Source of the DNA: Pseudomonas sediminis
Lineage (GTDB): Bacteria > Pseudomonadota > Gammaproteobacteria > Pseudomonadales > Pseudomonadaceae
Reading direction: 5' to 3'
NCBI RefSeq assembly: GCF_002741105.1
Contig: NZ_NIQU01000001.1
Span: 124,001-188,000, forward strand
Length of the DNA stretch: 64,000 nucleotides
Shown here: piece after piece, positions 9,318-17,516 of the stretch
Layout of the letters: every line of letters begins with the position of its first letter
Position numbering within the stretch: the first letter of the stretch is position 1
Notes under the pieces: model-generated
Seen by the model: the letters and a program-made list of their open reading frames with translations, nothing else
Told to the model about the DNA's origin: nothing
Databases searched by the model: none
Position numbers and translations under genes: made by a program

Positions 9318-9445
9318 CGCCTACAGCCAGTGCGCATACATGCACAGTCGACCCGGCGCCAAGCCCGTAAGAGTGCGCTGTGCACACCAGCGCCGTTCTC
9401 GTGGCTGGTGCGCATGGTTCCCCCTGCCTGATGCCTATCTCACCG

Positions 9446-11233
9446 CTAACGCAGAGTCAGGCCGAAGGCTTCATCACCGAAATCGAAGCAGGCGAGGAAG
9501 CGACGAATCTCCAGCAGGTTGCCATCGACCTGCACATCACCGAGCAGTGCGCCTTTGACCAGGCCACCTTCGCCGGTCAGCAGCGTCTCCATGAAGCGCT
9601 TGTCCATGCTCAGGCGCAGAGCCGTGCCCTCAGGAATGCCCTTGTGCAACTGCGCGACACCACGGCGGACCTCCAGCGCCCATTGCTCGCCCACGTCGGG
9701 GAAGCTGAAGCCCAGGGTCAGCTCGACATCGCCGGCCTTCTGCGGATCGATACGCGTGACCCAATTCTGCAGGAAGCTCTGCGGAGTGAAGCTGCGCACC
9801 ATGTCGGGCGATAGGAAAACCTTGCGCATCTCCACCGAGCGTTGGCGGATGACATCGCCGCCGAGCTTGCCCTCCAGCTCCATCGCACTCATCAGGTACC
9901 AGTTGCGCCAGTTGATGTTCATGCTCGCGTAGCCCAGCTTGCGGAAGCTGCGTGCCTTGATCTCGCGCGCCAGCATGTCTTCGTGGTCGACTCGGATCGC
10001 ATATCCGGCCAGTTCCGCCGCCCACTGGTAGTCGCCCTTGAGGTAGGCATTGCCGGCTTCCAGCAGCAGTTTTTCGCGTCCACCAGCCAGGGCAATCAGG
10101 CGTTCGGCCTGCTGCTTGGGTGGAGTCGGGTCGAGTGCCACCGGGTCGCCCTGGAACCAGCCCAGGTAACCGTTGTAGATCTGTCGCACGCTGTGTTTCA
10201 CCGTGCCGTAGTACTCGCGCAGATAAGGCGTGTAGCCGGCCAGGTGCGGCGGCAATTTGACCTTCTCCACCAACTCGTCTGGCGTCAGGCCCTTGTTCAT
10301 CCAGCGCACGGTCTGGTCGTGAACGTAGGCAATGCCGTCGCGGGTCATTCGCAGCACTTCCTCGACCTTGTCCTGGCCGCTGACCGGGCGCCCATGCAGC
10401 GGCACCATGTACTCGGCCTGGTAGGCACGCAGCTTGTCCAGGCTCTCGACCCACTGCACCGGGTCGCGGAACTTGGTGCCGCGCAGTGTGTGGATGTTCG
10501 GCAGCGTCGGGCCCTGGTCGACCTCGGCGCTGATCAGCACGCGGTTGGCCGGCAGGTACAGGGTGATCTCGTCCGGCGCCTCGCTGGGCACATGTAAAAA
10601 CTGCACGTCGAGGCCGGCGATGTTGGTGTCCAGGCGCTCGCCGAAAGTCACGGTCGGCGCGATGAAAGACGACGGCTCGGGCTTGGCCAACGGACCGATG
10701 CCACCGTTCATGCCCTCCTGGTCGCTGGCTGGCAGGAACGAGCCAAAGCTGTACGCCGAGCGCACACCAAGAATCGGCCCGACCAGCGCCCCCTGCGCCA
10801 CCACGTTCTGCAACAGGGTCTCGTGGGCGTAGATCTGCACGTCGCCGCGCTCCACCTGCTCGCGGGTGACGAAGGCCTGCACACCGTTGATGTGATCCGG
10901 GTGGAAGTGGGTGTAGACCACGGCCTTGACCGGCTTGTCGCTGAGCTTGCGGAACTCGGCCATGATCTTGCGCGACTCGCTGACCGATTCACCGGTGTCG
11001 ACGATGATCAGCCCCTGCGGCGCCTCGATCATCACCACGTTGCCCAGTTGCCAGCCGACCGCCGAATAGACGTTGTTGGCGACGCGATAGACCTGCTGGG
11101 CAAAAACCTTGGTGTGAGCCGCCAGTTCGGCGTTGATGCTGGGTTCGATACGCTCGGCCGGCAGTTCGGCAACGGCGCTCAATGGCAGGGTGGCGGCCAG
11201 CAGCAGGCCGCTGAAGCGTGAGAAGGAACTCAT
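9446..11233 (-). CDS. Alkyl/aryl sulfatase of the SdsA1 metallo-beta-lactamase type
   Basis: A 595-residue protein with a signal peptide (MSSFSRFSGLLLAATLPLSAVA) and a metallo-beta-lactamase domain carrying YTHFHPDHINGVQAF (about residues 106-120), the zinc-binding HxHxDH motif. A helical dimerisation region and a C-terminal SCP-2-like domain (last about 120 residues) follow, as in SdsA1 of P. aeruginosa, which hydrolyses alkyl sulfates such as SDS. ATG at 11233 is chosen because it gives the signal peptide; a longer version would need TTG at 11275. It is divergent from a LysR gene, the sdsA-sdsB pattern. Confidence 0.88.
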   Translation of the reverse strand: MSSFSRFSGLLLAATLPLSAVAELPAERIEPSINAELAAHTKVFAQQVYRVANNVYSAVGWQLGNVVMIEAPQGLIIVDTGESVSESRKIMAEFRKLSDKPVKAVVYTHFHPDHINGVQAFVTREQVERGDVQIYAHETLLQNVVAQGALVGPILGVRSAYSFGSFLPASDQEGMNGGIGPLAKPEPSSFIAPTVTFGERLDTNIAGLDVQFLHVPSEAPDEITLYLPANRVLISAEVDQGPTLPNIHTLRGTKFRDPVQWVESLDKLRAYQAEYMVPLHGRPVSGQDKVEEVLRMTRDGIAYVHDQTVRWMNKGLTPDELVEKVKLPPHLAGYTPYLREYYGTVKHSVRQIYNGYLGWFQGDPVALDPTPPKQQAERLIALAGGREKLLLEAGNAYLKGDYQWAAELAGYAIRVDHEDMLAREIKARSFRKLGYASMNINWRNWYLMSAMELEGKLGGDVIRQRSVEMRKVFLSPDMVRSFTPQSFLQNWVTRIDPQKAGDVELTLGFSFPDVGEQWALEVRRGVAQLHKGIPEGTALRLSMDKRFMETLLTGEGGLVKGALLGDVQVDGNLLEIRRFLACFDFGDEAFGLTLR

Positions 11234-11329
11234 GGCATTGACTGTCTTGTTGTTGGAATGCTGGCAGGTTGGCAAAGGCCGACCGATAATTCCAATGCAT
11301 TCGAATAGACCAGTTAATGCAGGAGGCGC

Positions 11330-12250
11330 ATGAACGATCTACGCCAGCTCCGTCATTTCGTCGCCCTCGCCGAACATGAACACTTCGCCCGCGCCGCCGC
11401 GGCCGTTCACCTCAGCCAACCGGCGCTGAGCCGCAGCATCCAGGCGCTGGAGAGCCAACTCGGCTGCACCCTGGTGGATCGCCACAGCCGTGGCGTCAGC
11501 CTCACCGCCCATGGCCGACTGGTACTGGAACATGCGCGTCGCCTGATGGCCGGCAGCCTAGCGCTGAGCAATGCGGTCAATCAGCTGGGCAATCTGGAGG
11601 CTGGCGAATTGCGCCTCGGCGCCGGCCCTTATCCGGCCGCACGGCTGATTCCGCAGGCGCTGGGGCAGTTGCTGCAACGCTACCCGCGGGTGCAGGTGAA
11701 ACTGGACATCGCCAACTGGCTGGAACTGCGCGACAGCCTGCTGGACTCGACCATCGAGCTGTTCGTCGCCGATATCCGCGAATTGCAGGACGACGCTCAA
11801 TTGCGCATCGAACCGCTGCGCGTGCATCAGGGCGTACTGTTCTGCCGCCCGGCTCATCCGCTACTACAGCGGCAAAACCTGCAACTGCGCGACCTGCTCG
11901 ACTTCCCGCTCGCCGGCACACAGCTGCCACAGGTGGTCGAACGCAGCCTGGGCCTGGCCAGCGGGCGAGCGCAGCTGTTGAGCGTGCAGTGCGACAACTT
12001 CCTGGTGCTCAAGCGCCTGGTGGCCGACAGCGATGTGCTGAGCATGGCGCCTTGGGACGTGATCGCCGACGAAGTCGAAAGCGGTCAGCTCACCCTGCTG
12101 CCGCTGTTGCCCCAGGGCTTGCACCAGCATTCAGCCTATGGCCTGGTCAGCCGTGCCGGCCACAGCCTGTCGCCAGCAGCGCAGGCCATGGTCGAAGCGA
12201 TTCGTCGGGTAGATGAGGAAACGCCGCGTGCAGGGCACGCGGCGGATTGA
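11330..12250 (+). CDS. LysR-family regulator, probably of the divergent sulfatase gene (SdsB-like)
   Basis: A 306-residue LysR regulator. The winged helix (LRQLRHFVALAEHEHFARAAAAVHLSQPALSRSIQALE) occupies the first 60 residues and the effector-binding domain fills the rest. A divergent LysR activator beside an SDS-hydrolase gene is known for sdsAB in Pseudomonas. Control of 9446-11233 is inferred. A ribosome-binding site GGAGGCGC precedes the ATG. Confidence 0.85.
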   Translation: MNDLRQLRHFVALAEHEHFARAAAAVHLSQPALSRSIQALESQLGCTLVDRHSRGVSLTAHGRLVLEHARRLMAGSLALSNAVNQLGNLEAGELRLGAGPYPAARLIPQALGQLLQRYPRVQVKLDIANWLELRDSLLDSTIELFVADIRELQDDAQLRIEPLRVHQGVLFCRPAHPLLQRQNLQLRDLLDFPLAGTQLPQVVERSLGLASGRAQLLSVQCDNFLVLKRLVADSDVLSMAPWDVIADEVESGQLTLLPLLPQGLHQHSAYGLVSRAGHSLSPAAQAMVEAIRRVDEETPRAGHAAD

Positions 12251-12257
12251 AGGGAGG

Positions 12258-12680
12258 CTACCAGCGACGCTCGCCGCTACGACGTTGTTCGTTGTTGCTG
12301 CGCCCGTTGGAGAAACGATGCTGCGTGTTGCGGCCTGCCTCCCAGCCGCGCTGAATCTGCCCGCCGCGGTGTTCCTGACGACGCTGGTCGCGGCGATAGT
12401 CATGTCGCGGCTGCTGGTGCTTGTAGCCGTCGTGATACCGGCGATCGTGGCCGTATTGATGACGCGGCGGCGGCGCTGGCACGTAGCGCGGAGGAGCCGG
12501 GTAGTAATTATGCCGACGCTCCTCGTAGTAGTAGCGTGGCGGCGGGTAGTAATCACGCCGATAGCCGTCGTAATACCGGTAGCCATGGCCGTTGTGGTAA
12601 CCACGGTCGTGGCCATCGCCATAAACGGCGCAACCGGAAAGCAGCAAGAGCACGGCGGAAAACAGCATCTTGTAGGGCAT
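12258..12680 (-). CDS. Small lipoprotein rich in histidine, tyrosine and arginine
   Basis: A 140-residue protein with a lipoprotein signal (MPYKMLFSAVLLLLSGC, lipobox LSGC, Cys17). The mature part is very low in complexity and rich in H, Y, R, G and P: DRGYHNGHGYRYYDGY, PPPRYYYEERRHNYYP, and several H-D-R-x-Y-H-D units. It resembles YXWGXW- or RcnB-like envelope proteins in composition, but no domain is recognised. The start has a clear AGGAGGCCGCC site. A metal-binding or envelope-stress role is conceivable, with no direct evidence. Confidence 0.75.
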   Translation of the reverse strand: MPYKMLFSAVLLLLSGCAVYGDGHDRGYHNGHGYRYYDGYRRDYYPPPRYYYEERRHNYYPAPPRYVPAPPPRHQYGHDRRYHDGYKHQQPRHDYRRDQRRQEHRGGQIQRGWEAGRNTQHRFSNGRSNNEQRRSGERRW

Positions 12681-12842
12681 GGCGGCCTCCTGTGACCGCT
12701 GGGACGACGCCGACCGATGTCGGCCTCCGGGATGGTTATCCCTGAGGCATCAGACAGCGCTGCCCGCAACAGGTGCGATTCCCTTCGTCGGCTGTGATCG
12801 ACGGCGCAAAACCACAAGAGCGCAGAGCAGTTGCCAAGCAGC
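12681..12842. other. Intergenic region upstream of guanidine riboswitch 1
   Basis: No gene is seen. It holds the start region of the divergent lipoprotein gene and, at 12761-12777, the imperfect dyad TGCCCGCAACAGGTGCG, loosely like an NtrC site (TGCACC-N5-GGTGCA), about 75 bp upstream of the sigma-54-like motif at 12843. The NtrC reading is weak. Confidence 0.35.
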
Positions 12843-12858
12843 TGGCATGGCATTCGCT
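12843..12858 (+). promoter_or_regulatory. Sigma-54-like promoter upstream of riboswitch 1
   Basis: TGGCATGGCATTCGCT keeps the GG-N10-GC spacing of RpoN promoters and matches TGGCACG-N4-TTGCW except at two positions. Near-identical motifs precede riboswitches 2 and 3, each with its -12 GC 68-72 nt before the conserved CTAGGG of the aptamer. The repetition supports function; sigma-54 use itself is inferred. Confidence 0.6.
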
Positions 12859-12911
12859 TGCTCAGCACCGCGGAAAGCCGATCCATGCACAGGATCGTCA
12901 GTGGTAGCGAA

Positions 12912-13032
12912 TCGCAATGGCCGACTAGGGTTCCGGCTCGTCAAACGGCGAGTGACTGGTCCGAGAGTGGGCGACCTCATGCAGCGGCGGGAAGCCGCGG
13001 GGTTACACGGCGGGACAAAAGCCCGGGAGAAC
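12912..13032 (+). ncRNA. Guanidine-I (ykkC) riboswitch, copy 1
   Basis: It contains the conserved blocks of the ykkC/guanidine-I aptamer in order: ACTAGGGTTCCG (12924), CTGGTCCGAGAG (12956), ACACGGCGGGACAAAAGCCC and GGGAGA (13014-13030). The variable hairpin is longer here than in copies 2 and 3 (GCAGCGGCGGGAAGCCGCG). It sits about 50 nt upstream of the first binding-protein gene. This copy has only a 5-nt match (ACCTC, 12974) to the downstream ribosome-binding site. These riboswitches switch genes on when guanidine binds. Confidence 0.92.
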
Positions 13033-13083
13033 GCGCAGCAAGGCTGCCGGCTTTCCCGCTTTCGTCCCTAACCCGAGGTGTCC

Positions 13084-14145
13084 ATGTCCATTCGCTCCCT
13101 GCTCACCATTGTGCTCTGCGCCTGCCTGTTCGGCGCCCCGACCACCCAGGCCGCGCCAAAAACCTTCAAATTGTGCTGGTCGATCTTCGCCGGCTGGATG
13201 CCCTGGGGCTACGCCGCCGAACAGGGCATCGTGAAGAAGTGGGCGGACAAGTACGGCATCGACATTCAGGTGCAGGAAGTGCCGGATTATGTCGCCTCCA
13301 TCGAGCGCTACACCGCCGGCCAGTTCGACGCCTGCAGCATGACCAACATGGATGCCCTGACCATTCCGGCTGCTGCCGGCAAGGACAGCACCGCGCTGAT
13401 CATCGGCGACTTCTCCAACGGCGCCGACGCCCTGCTGCTGCGCGGCAGTGGCAAGCGTATTCAGGACCTCAAGGGCAAGAGCGTGCTGCTGGTGGAAAAC
13501 TCGGTTTCGCATTACCTGCTCACCCGCGCACTGGAGTGGGCCCTGCTCGATGAAAACGACGTGACCATCATCAACGTCTCCGACACTGAAATCGCTGATG
13601 CCTTTCTCGCCGACAAGGGCGACGCGGTCATCACCTGGAACCCGATCCTCTCCGAGATTCGGCACAAGACCGAGGTCAGCCAGGTATTCAGCTCCAACCT
13701 GATTCCCGGAGAAATCCTCGACCTCACCGTGGTCAGCACCCAGACCCTGGCTCAGCATCCGGAATTCGGTCGCGCGCTGACCGGCGCCTGGTTCGAGACT
13801 CAGCGTCTGCTAGGCCTGCCCACCCCGGCCGGTCGTGAGGCCAGGGCCAGAATGGCAGCCGCCGCCGAAACCACGCCGGAAGACTTCGACGCCCAGCTGG
13901 GCACCCTGCGCTCGTTCTACTCACCGCGCACCGCGCTGAACTTCGCGCGTACCGGCAAGCTGCCGGACCTCATGCAACGGGTCGCACGCTTTGCCGATGC
14001 TCACGGCCTGCTGGGCAAAAGCGGCATGGGCCTGACCAACCTGGGTATCGAATTCAGTGGCGAGAAGCCGCTGGGCAACGCCCAGCGCATCCTGCTGCGT
14101 TTCAACCACGACTACATGCAGCTGGCCGCTGACGGAAAGCTCTGA
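13084..14145 (+). CDS. NitT/TauT-type ABC periplasmic binding protein 1 (guanidine-riboswitch controlled)
   Basis: A 353-residue binding protein with a signal peptide (MSIRSLLTIVLCACLFGAPTTQA). The mature part opens KLCWSIFAGWMPWGYAAEQGIVKKWADKYGIDIQV, the pattern of NMT1/TauA/NrtA-like receptors. The conserved SMTNMDALTIPAAAGKDSTALI segment is shared with the second copy at 19038, and the two paralogues align over their whole length. It lies directly behind riboswitch 1, so guanidine or a related guanidino compound is the likely ligand (inferred). ATG at 13084 is chosen with a CGAGGTG site; GTG at 13078 is the alternative. Confidence 0.88.
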   Translation: MSIRSLLTIVLCACLFGAPTTQAAPKTFKLCWSIFAGWMPWGYAAEQGIVKKWADKYGIDIQVQEVPDYVASIERYTAGQFDACSMTNMDALTIPAAAGKDSTALIIGDFSNGADALLLRGSGKRIQDLKGKSVLLVENSVSHYLLTRALEWALLDENDVTIINVSDTEIADAFLADKGDAVITWNPILSEIRHKTEVSQVFSSNLIPGEILDLTVVSTQTLAQHPEFGRALTGAWFETQRLLGLPTPAGREARARMAAAAETTPEDFDAQLGTLRSFYSPRTALNFARTGKLPDLMQRVARFADAHGLLGKSGMGLTNLGIEFSGEKPLGNAQRILLRFNHDYMQLAADGKL

Positions 14146-14187
14146 CAACGCCCCGACGCCCCAGCAGGCAGCACGCCACAACCAGCA

Positions 14188-14204
14188 CGCACCACTGCGG
14201 CGCA
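14188..14204. promoter_or_regulatory. NtrC-like dyad upstream of riboswitch 2
   Basis: CGCACCACTGCGGCGCA fits the NtrC consensus TGCACC-N5-GGTGCA in most positions and lies about 60 bp upstream of the sigma-54-like motif at 14257. Nitrogen control would suit guanidine as a nitrogen source. One dyad alone is weak evidence. Confidence 0.35.
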
Positions 14205-14256
14205 CTGGATGTTCGATACATGGATTCAGGCCGCCGTCTGGCGCGGCTCGCGGGGA

Positions 14257-14272
14257 TGGCACGATGTTCGCT
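14257..14272 (+). promoter_or_regulatory. Sigma-54-like promoter upstream of riboswitch 2
   Basis: TGGCACGATGTTCGCT agrees with TGGCACG-N4-TTGCW at all positions except one (C for T at -13) and has the required GG-N10-GC spacing. The -12 GC is 69 nt before the CTAGGG core of riboswitch 2. Confidence 0.65.
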
Positions 14273-14330
14273 AAGAACAGGTCGTGCAGGAACAACCCGG
14301 TTCGCCGGGATCGCGGCACCACAATTTGCC

Positions 14331-14432
14331 AATAGCCGGCTAGGGTTCCGGCTCGCCACAGGCGAGCGACTGGTCCGAGAGCTAGCGACCTCCAGCGAGG
14401 TTACACGGCGGGACAAAAGCCCGGGAGAACGC
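14331..14432 (+). ncRNA. Guanidine-I (ykkC) riboswitch, copy 2
   Basis: Conserved aptamer blocks CTAGGGTTCCG (14340), CTGGTCCGAGAG (14370), ACACGGCGGGACAAAAGCCC and GGGAGA are all present. ACCTCCAG at 14388-14395 can form a small hairpin with CGAGGT just after it, or pair with CTGGAGGT at 14480-14487. That second element is the ribosome-binding site of the 26-codon ORF at 14493. The two pairings exclude each other, so translation control is likely. The flanking sequence (ATCGCGGCACCACAATTTGC) is shared with copy 3, so the cassette was duplicated. Confidence 0.93.
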
Positions 14433-14492
14433 GCCCCATCCGTGGGAACCGCCGCGAACTCCTGTCCGCCCCTGTCAAACTGGAGGTTCATC

Positions 14493-14573
14493 ATGGGTAT
14501 CCCCCACTCGCATCAGCGGCAGCCAGCCGTCACCCCCAAAGGCCCGAAACCAGCGCGCTATTGCGCTTGCTAG
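14493..14573 (+). CDS. 26-residue ORF directly controlled by riboswitch 2
   Basis: ATG at 14493 with a strong ACTGGAGGT site 5 nt upstream opens 26 codons, beginning MGIPHSHQRQ and ending ARYCAC before TAG. The peptide is basic, with three prolines near PKGPKP and a Cys-x-Cys tail, and no family is recognised. Its ribosome-binding site, not that of the permease 120 nt downstream, is the one complementary to riboswitch 2. It could be a leader peptide coupling translation to the permease, a functional micro-protein, or the vestige of a start copied together with the cassette (the SBP2 leader has the same site). Expression is unproven. Confidence 0.45.
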   Translation: MGIPHSHQRQPAVTPKGPKPARYCAC

Positions 14574-14613
14574 CTGCGCACGCATTTCGTTCCAGGCCTG
14601 ACGAGGACTATCC

Positions 14614-15429
14614 ATGCGCCTGATCAACCGCCACCCGGATCGCAGCGGCCGCCTGCTGCTGATCCTGCTGCCCTTCGCCCTGCTGCTGTTCGTCTACTTC
14701 AGCGCCTCGACCAGTCGCCTGGCCGAGAACCCCAACGACAAGCTGCTGCCCAGCGCCAGCCAGATGGTCGATGCCATCGACCGCCTGGCCTTCACCGAAG
14801 ACAAACGCAGCGGCCAGTACCTGTTCTGGCAGGACACGGCTTCCAGCCTGCAGCGCCTTGGTATCGGCCTCGGTATCGCCGCTCTGCTGGGCCTGGTACT
14901 AGGCATTGCCGCCGGCAGCGTGCCGCTGTTCGGCGCACCGCTGTCGCCGCTGCTCACCGTGCTGTCGATGATTCCGCCACTGGCGATCCTGCCGATTCTG
15001 TTCATCGTCTTCGGCCTGGGCGAGCTGTCCAAGGTGATGCTGATCGTCATCGGCATCACCCCCTGCATCGCCCGCGATATCGAACAACGTGCCCGCGAGA
15101 TTCCCGGCGAGCTACTGATCAAGGCGCAGACGCTCGGTGCCAACTCCTGGACGCTGATCCTGCGCCTGGTACTGCCGCAACTGATGCCGCGCCTGCTGAT
15201 CTCGCTGCGCCTGATGCTCGGTTCGGCGTGGCTGTTTCTGATTGCCGCCGAGGCCATCGCCTCGACCGACGGCCTCGGTTACCGCATCTTCCTGGTCCGT
15301 CGCTACATGGCCATGGACGTGATCCTGCCCTACGTCGTGTGGATCACCCTGCTGGCCTGGCTCATGGATCTGGGCCTGCGCCAGGTGCTGCGCCTGTGCT
15401 TCCCCTGGCATGAAGGAGGCAAGGCATGA
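14614..15429 (+). CDS. NitT/TauT-type ABC transporter permease (guanidine cluster)
   Basis: A 271-residue inner-membrane permease of the SsuC/TauC type. There is one N-terminal helix (LLLILLPFALLLFVYF), then about five further helices. The cytoplasmic loop with the ATPase-docking EAA-like sequence is near residues 170-195 (ELLIKAQTLGANSWTLILRLVLPQLMPRLLISLR). It overlaps the ATPase gene by 4 nt (ATGA). Both binding proteins of the cluster probably share it. Confidence 0.9.
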   Translation: MRLINRHPDRSGRLLLILLPFALLLFVYFSASTSRLAENPNDKLLPSASQMVDAIDRLAFTEDKRSGQYLFWQDTASSLQRLGIGLGIAALLGLVLGIAAGSVPLFGAPLSPLLTVLSMIPPLAILPILFIVFGLGELSKVMLIVIGITPCIARDIEQRAREIPGELLIKAQTLGANSWTLILRLVLPQLMPRLLISLRLMLGSAWLFLIAAEAIASTDGLGYRIFLVRRYMAMDVILPYVVWITLLAWLMDLGLRQVLRLCFPWHEGGKA

Positions 15430-16286
15430 CCCTGTACAGCCAACACATCGTCCCACTGAGTGAACCCGTCATGCACGACTCCAGTACGCCTCCTGCAAGC
15501 ACAGGGAAACCCGCCTTTATCGAAGCGCGCAACCTGTGGCAGGAATACGGCGACCTGGTCGTGCTCGAACGCCTCAACATCAAAGTCAACGAGGGTGAGT
15601 TCTGCACCCTGGTCGGCGCCTCCGGCTGCGGCAAATCTACCTTCCTGCGCATGCTGCTCGGCCAGGAACGACCGAGCCGTGGCGAGCTGCTGCTCGGCGG
15701 CCAGGCGCTACCCAACGAGCCCGACCCGAGCCGGGGCGTGGTGTTCCAGCGCTACTCGGTATTCCCGCACCTGAGCGTACTGGACAACGTCGCCCTGGGC
15801 CTTGAGCTGCCGAAGTCGAAGCTGCTGGGCAGACTGTTCGGCGCAGCCAAACGCGAAGCTCGCGAACGCGCTGCCGAAATCCTCACCAAGGTCGGCCTCG
15901 GCCATGCCCTGAACAAGTACCCCAGCGCGCTCTCTGGTGGCATGCAGCAACGCCTGGCCATCGCCCAGGCACTGGTGATGCAACCGCGCATGCTGCTGCT
16001 CGACGAACCCTTCGGCGCCCTCGATCCCGGCATCCGCAAGGACATGCACGCGCTGCTGCTGGAGCTGTGGCAGGAGACCCGCCTGACCGTGTTCATGGTC
16101 ACCCACGACCTCTCCGAAGGCTTCAGCCTCGGCACCCGCCTGCTGGTATTCGACAAGGTGCGTCACGACCCGCAGGCGCCCAACGCCTATGGCGCGCGCA
16201 TCACCTACGACATCCCCCTGAACGAGACGCGCCGGGCGCAGGTGCAATTGCCCAGCGAATTGGCCGAGCGTATTGCCACCCGCTGA
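15426..16286 (+). CDS. ABC transporter ATP-binding protein (guanidine cluster)
   Basis: A 286-residue NitT/TauT-class ATPase. Walker A GASGCGKST (about residue 64), Q-loop VFQRYSVFPHL, signature LSGGMQQRLAIAQAL, Walker B MLLLDEPFGALD and H-loop MVTHD are all intact. The C-terminal 45 residues (SLGTRLLVFDK onward) are longer than in minimal ATPases. The start overlaps the permease stop (ATGA), so the two are translationally coupled. Confidence 0.92.
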   Translation: MTLYSQHIVPLSEPVMHDSSTPPASTGKPAFIEARNLWQEYGDLVVLERLNIKVNEGEFCTLVGASGCGKSTFLRMLLGQERPSRGELLLGGQALPNEPDPSRGVVFQRYSVFPHLSVLDNVALGLELPKSKLLGRLFGAAKREARERAAEILTKVGLGHALNKYPSALSGGMQQRLAIAQALVMQPRMLLLDEPFGALDPGIRKDMHALLLELWQETRLTVFMVTHDLSEGFSLGTRLLVFDKVRHDPQAPNAYGARITYDIPLNETRRAQVQLPSELAERIATR

Positions 16287-16298
16287 TTGAGCGGCAAT

Positions 16299-16572
16299 TA
16301 CGGTGCGCACGGCGCACCGACTGCGCCTCCGGTCACAGAGGCGCAGCTGTAGCTTGGCTGAAATCCGGGGATCATCGGGACCGTTTTCCCGGATTGCATC
16401 CGGGCTACGGAGCCATCGTTTCGATCCAACCAAAGCGTCGCGGCTACGACTGCATGGATGCAGGAGGTAGAGCGAAGCAGGATGCCCGAGCCGAAAGCCC
16501 CTCCCACAAATCGATCAGAGACAAACCGTGGGAGGCGCTTCAGCGGCGAGCTTTTCAGCGGAGCATCACGCA
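16299..16572. repeat. Cluster of intergenic palindromic repeats
   Basis: Three repeat types follow one another: CGGTGCGCACGGCGCACC (16300), TTTTCCCGGATTGCATCCGG (16382) and a REP-like pair CCCCTCCCACA ... GTGGGAGGCGCTTCAGCGG (16499-16551). No gene is seen here. The array separates the ATPase gene from the convergent 16584 gene and may end transcription from both sides. Confidence 0.65.
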
Positions 16573-16583
16573 AGCACCGATAG

Positions 16584-17516
16584 CTAGTTCAACACCTCAA
16601 GATACCGAGACAGCGTTTCGCTCTCCGCGGCAAACCAGCGCTGCGCCTCGCCGGTAGTCGGCGTGGCGAGTTCCGCACACCAATCCGGCTCCAACGTATC
16701 GATGATGAACGTCCGCACCACCGCACGGCCGTCCGGGCGTTGCAGGTGCTGACAGACGCGCCCTGCTCCAGGTAGCTCGAAGCCCTCCAGCGAAATCATC
16801 TGCCCCACCCGTGCCGGCATGGTCGACAACGCCACTTGGTAACGCCCCTGCTGATCGGCGTAAGCCAACGAAGTCTCGCAGTCGAACAACGCGGCCAAAG
16901 CCTCACCATCACCTTGCGCCAGTTCGGCGCGCTCACGCAGTTGCAACGCTGACTCGCCAGGCTCTGCTCCCCGGCCATGCACCCAGCCAAGCTGCTCGCC
17001 ACAGAGAATCAGGCCACCGCCGCGTTGCAGCACCTCGCCGGTTTCAGCGTCGCATTCCTCCAGCAAACGCAGACCGATCAGCGGCCCGCTGCTAGCTTGC
17101 AAACGCCAGTCCTCGACATAGGCGCCCGTGGTACCGAACTCGATCATGCAATTGCCGATGCGCTGTAACTGCGCCGGCTCCGGCCAGCGGTTGTGCAGTT
17201 GCAGGGACACGCCACCATGCCAGCTCAGGTAGCCGTTCTCCCAAACGCTATCGGCCACCCAGCCTTCATGGTTGGCAAGCTGGCGCAGCTCGGCGGCGCC
17301 GTAGTCCTGCCAGGCCCGTACCGGCAGCGCGGGCGCATCCGGCAAGCGCAAGTCGATGGTGAAGGTGCGGCTTTGCAGCCAGTGCACCTGGGTACGCTCG
17401 TCACTGCGGCCATCGGCAAAGCTGATGGTGCGGCGGCGAAAGTGCCCGAGCATCCAGTCCGGCACGCCGCCTTCGGCGCGCTGCGGGTAACGTGCAGCCA
17501 GTTCCAGCAGGTTCAT
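16584..17516 (-). CDS. Protein of unknown function, coupled to the 2-oxoglutarate oxygenase gene
   Basis: A 310-residue soluble protein beginning MNLLELAARYPQRAEGGVPDWMLGHFRRRTISFADGRSDERTQVHWLQSRTF. It has no signal peptide or membrane segment. Alternating short hydrophobic strands with many W, G, E and R residues (GYLSWHGGVSLQLHNRW, CMIEFGTTGAYVEDWRLQ, GGGLILCGEQLGWVHGRG) suggest an all-beta, calycin- or lipocalin-like barrel; this is only an impression. I recognise no family. It starts inside the stop of the oxygenase gene (ATGA overlap), so the products probably act together. It may process a guanidino compound, judging by the surrounding cluster (inferred). Confidence 0.75.
   Translation of the reverse strand: MNLLELAARYPQRAEGGVPDWMLGHFRRRTISFADGRSDERTQVHWLQSRTFTIDLRLPDAPALPVRAWQDYGAAELRQLANHEGWVADSVWENGYLSWHGGVSLQLHNRWPEPAQLQRIGNCMIEFGTTGAYVEDWRLQASSGPLIGLRLLEECDAETGEVLQRGGGLILCGEQLGWVHGRGAEPGESALQLRERAELAQGDGEALAALFDCETSLAYADQQGRYQVALSTMPARVGQMISLEGFELPGAGRVCQHLQRPDGRAVVRTFIIDTLEPDWCAELATPTTGEAQRWFAAESETLSRYLEVLN

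Noticed and set aside
14311-14330. GGCACCACAATTTGC upstream of riboswitch 2 (and again at 18858) as a sigma-54 promoter
   Set aside because: The GG to GC spacing is 11 rather than 10, and a better motif with correct spacing (14257, 18797) lies further upstream of both copies.
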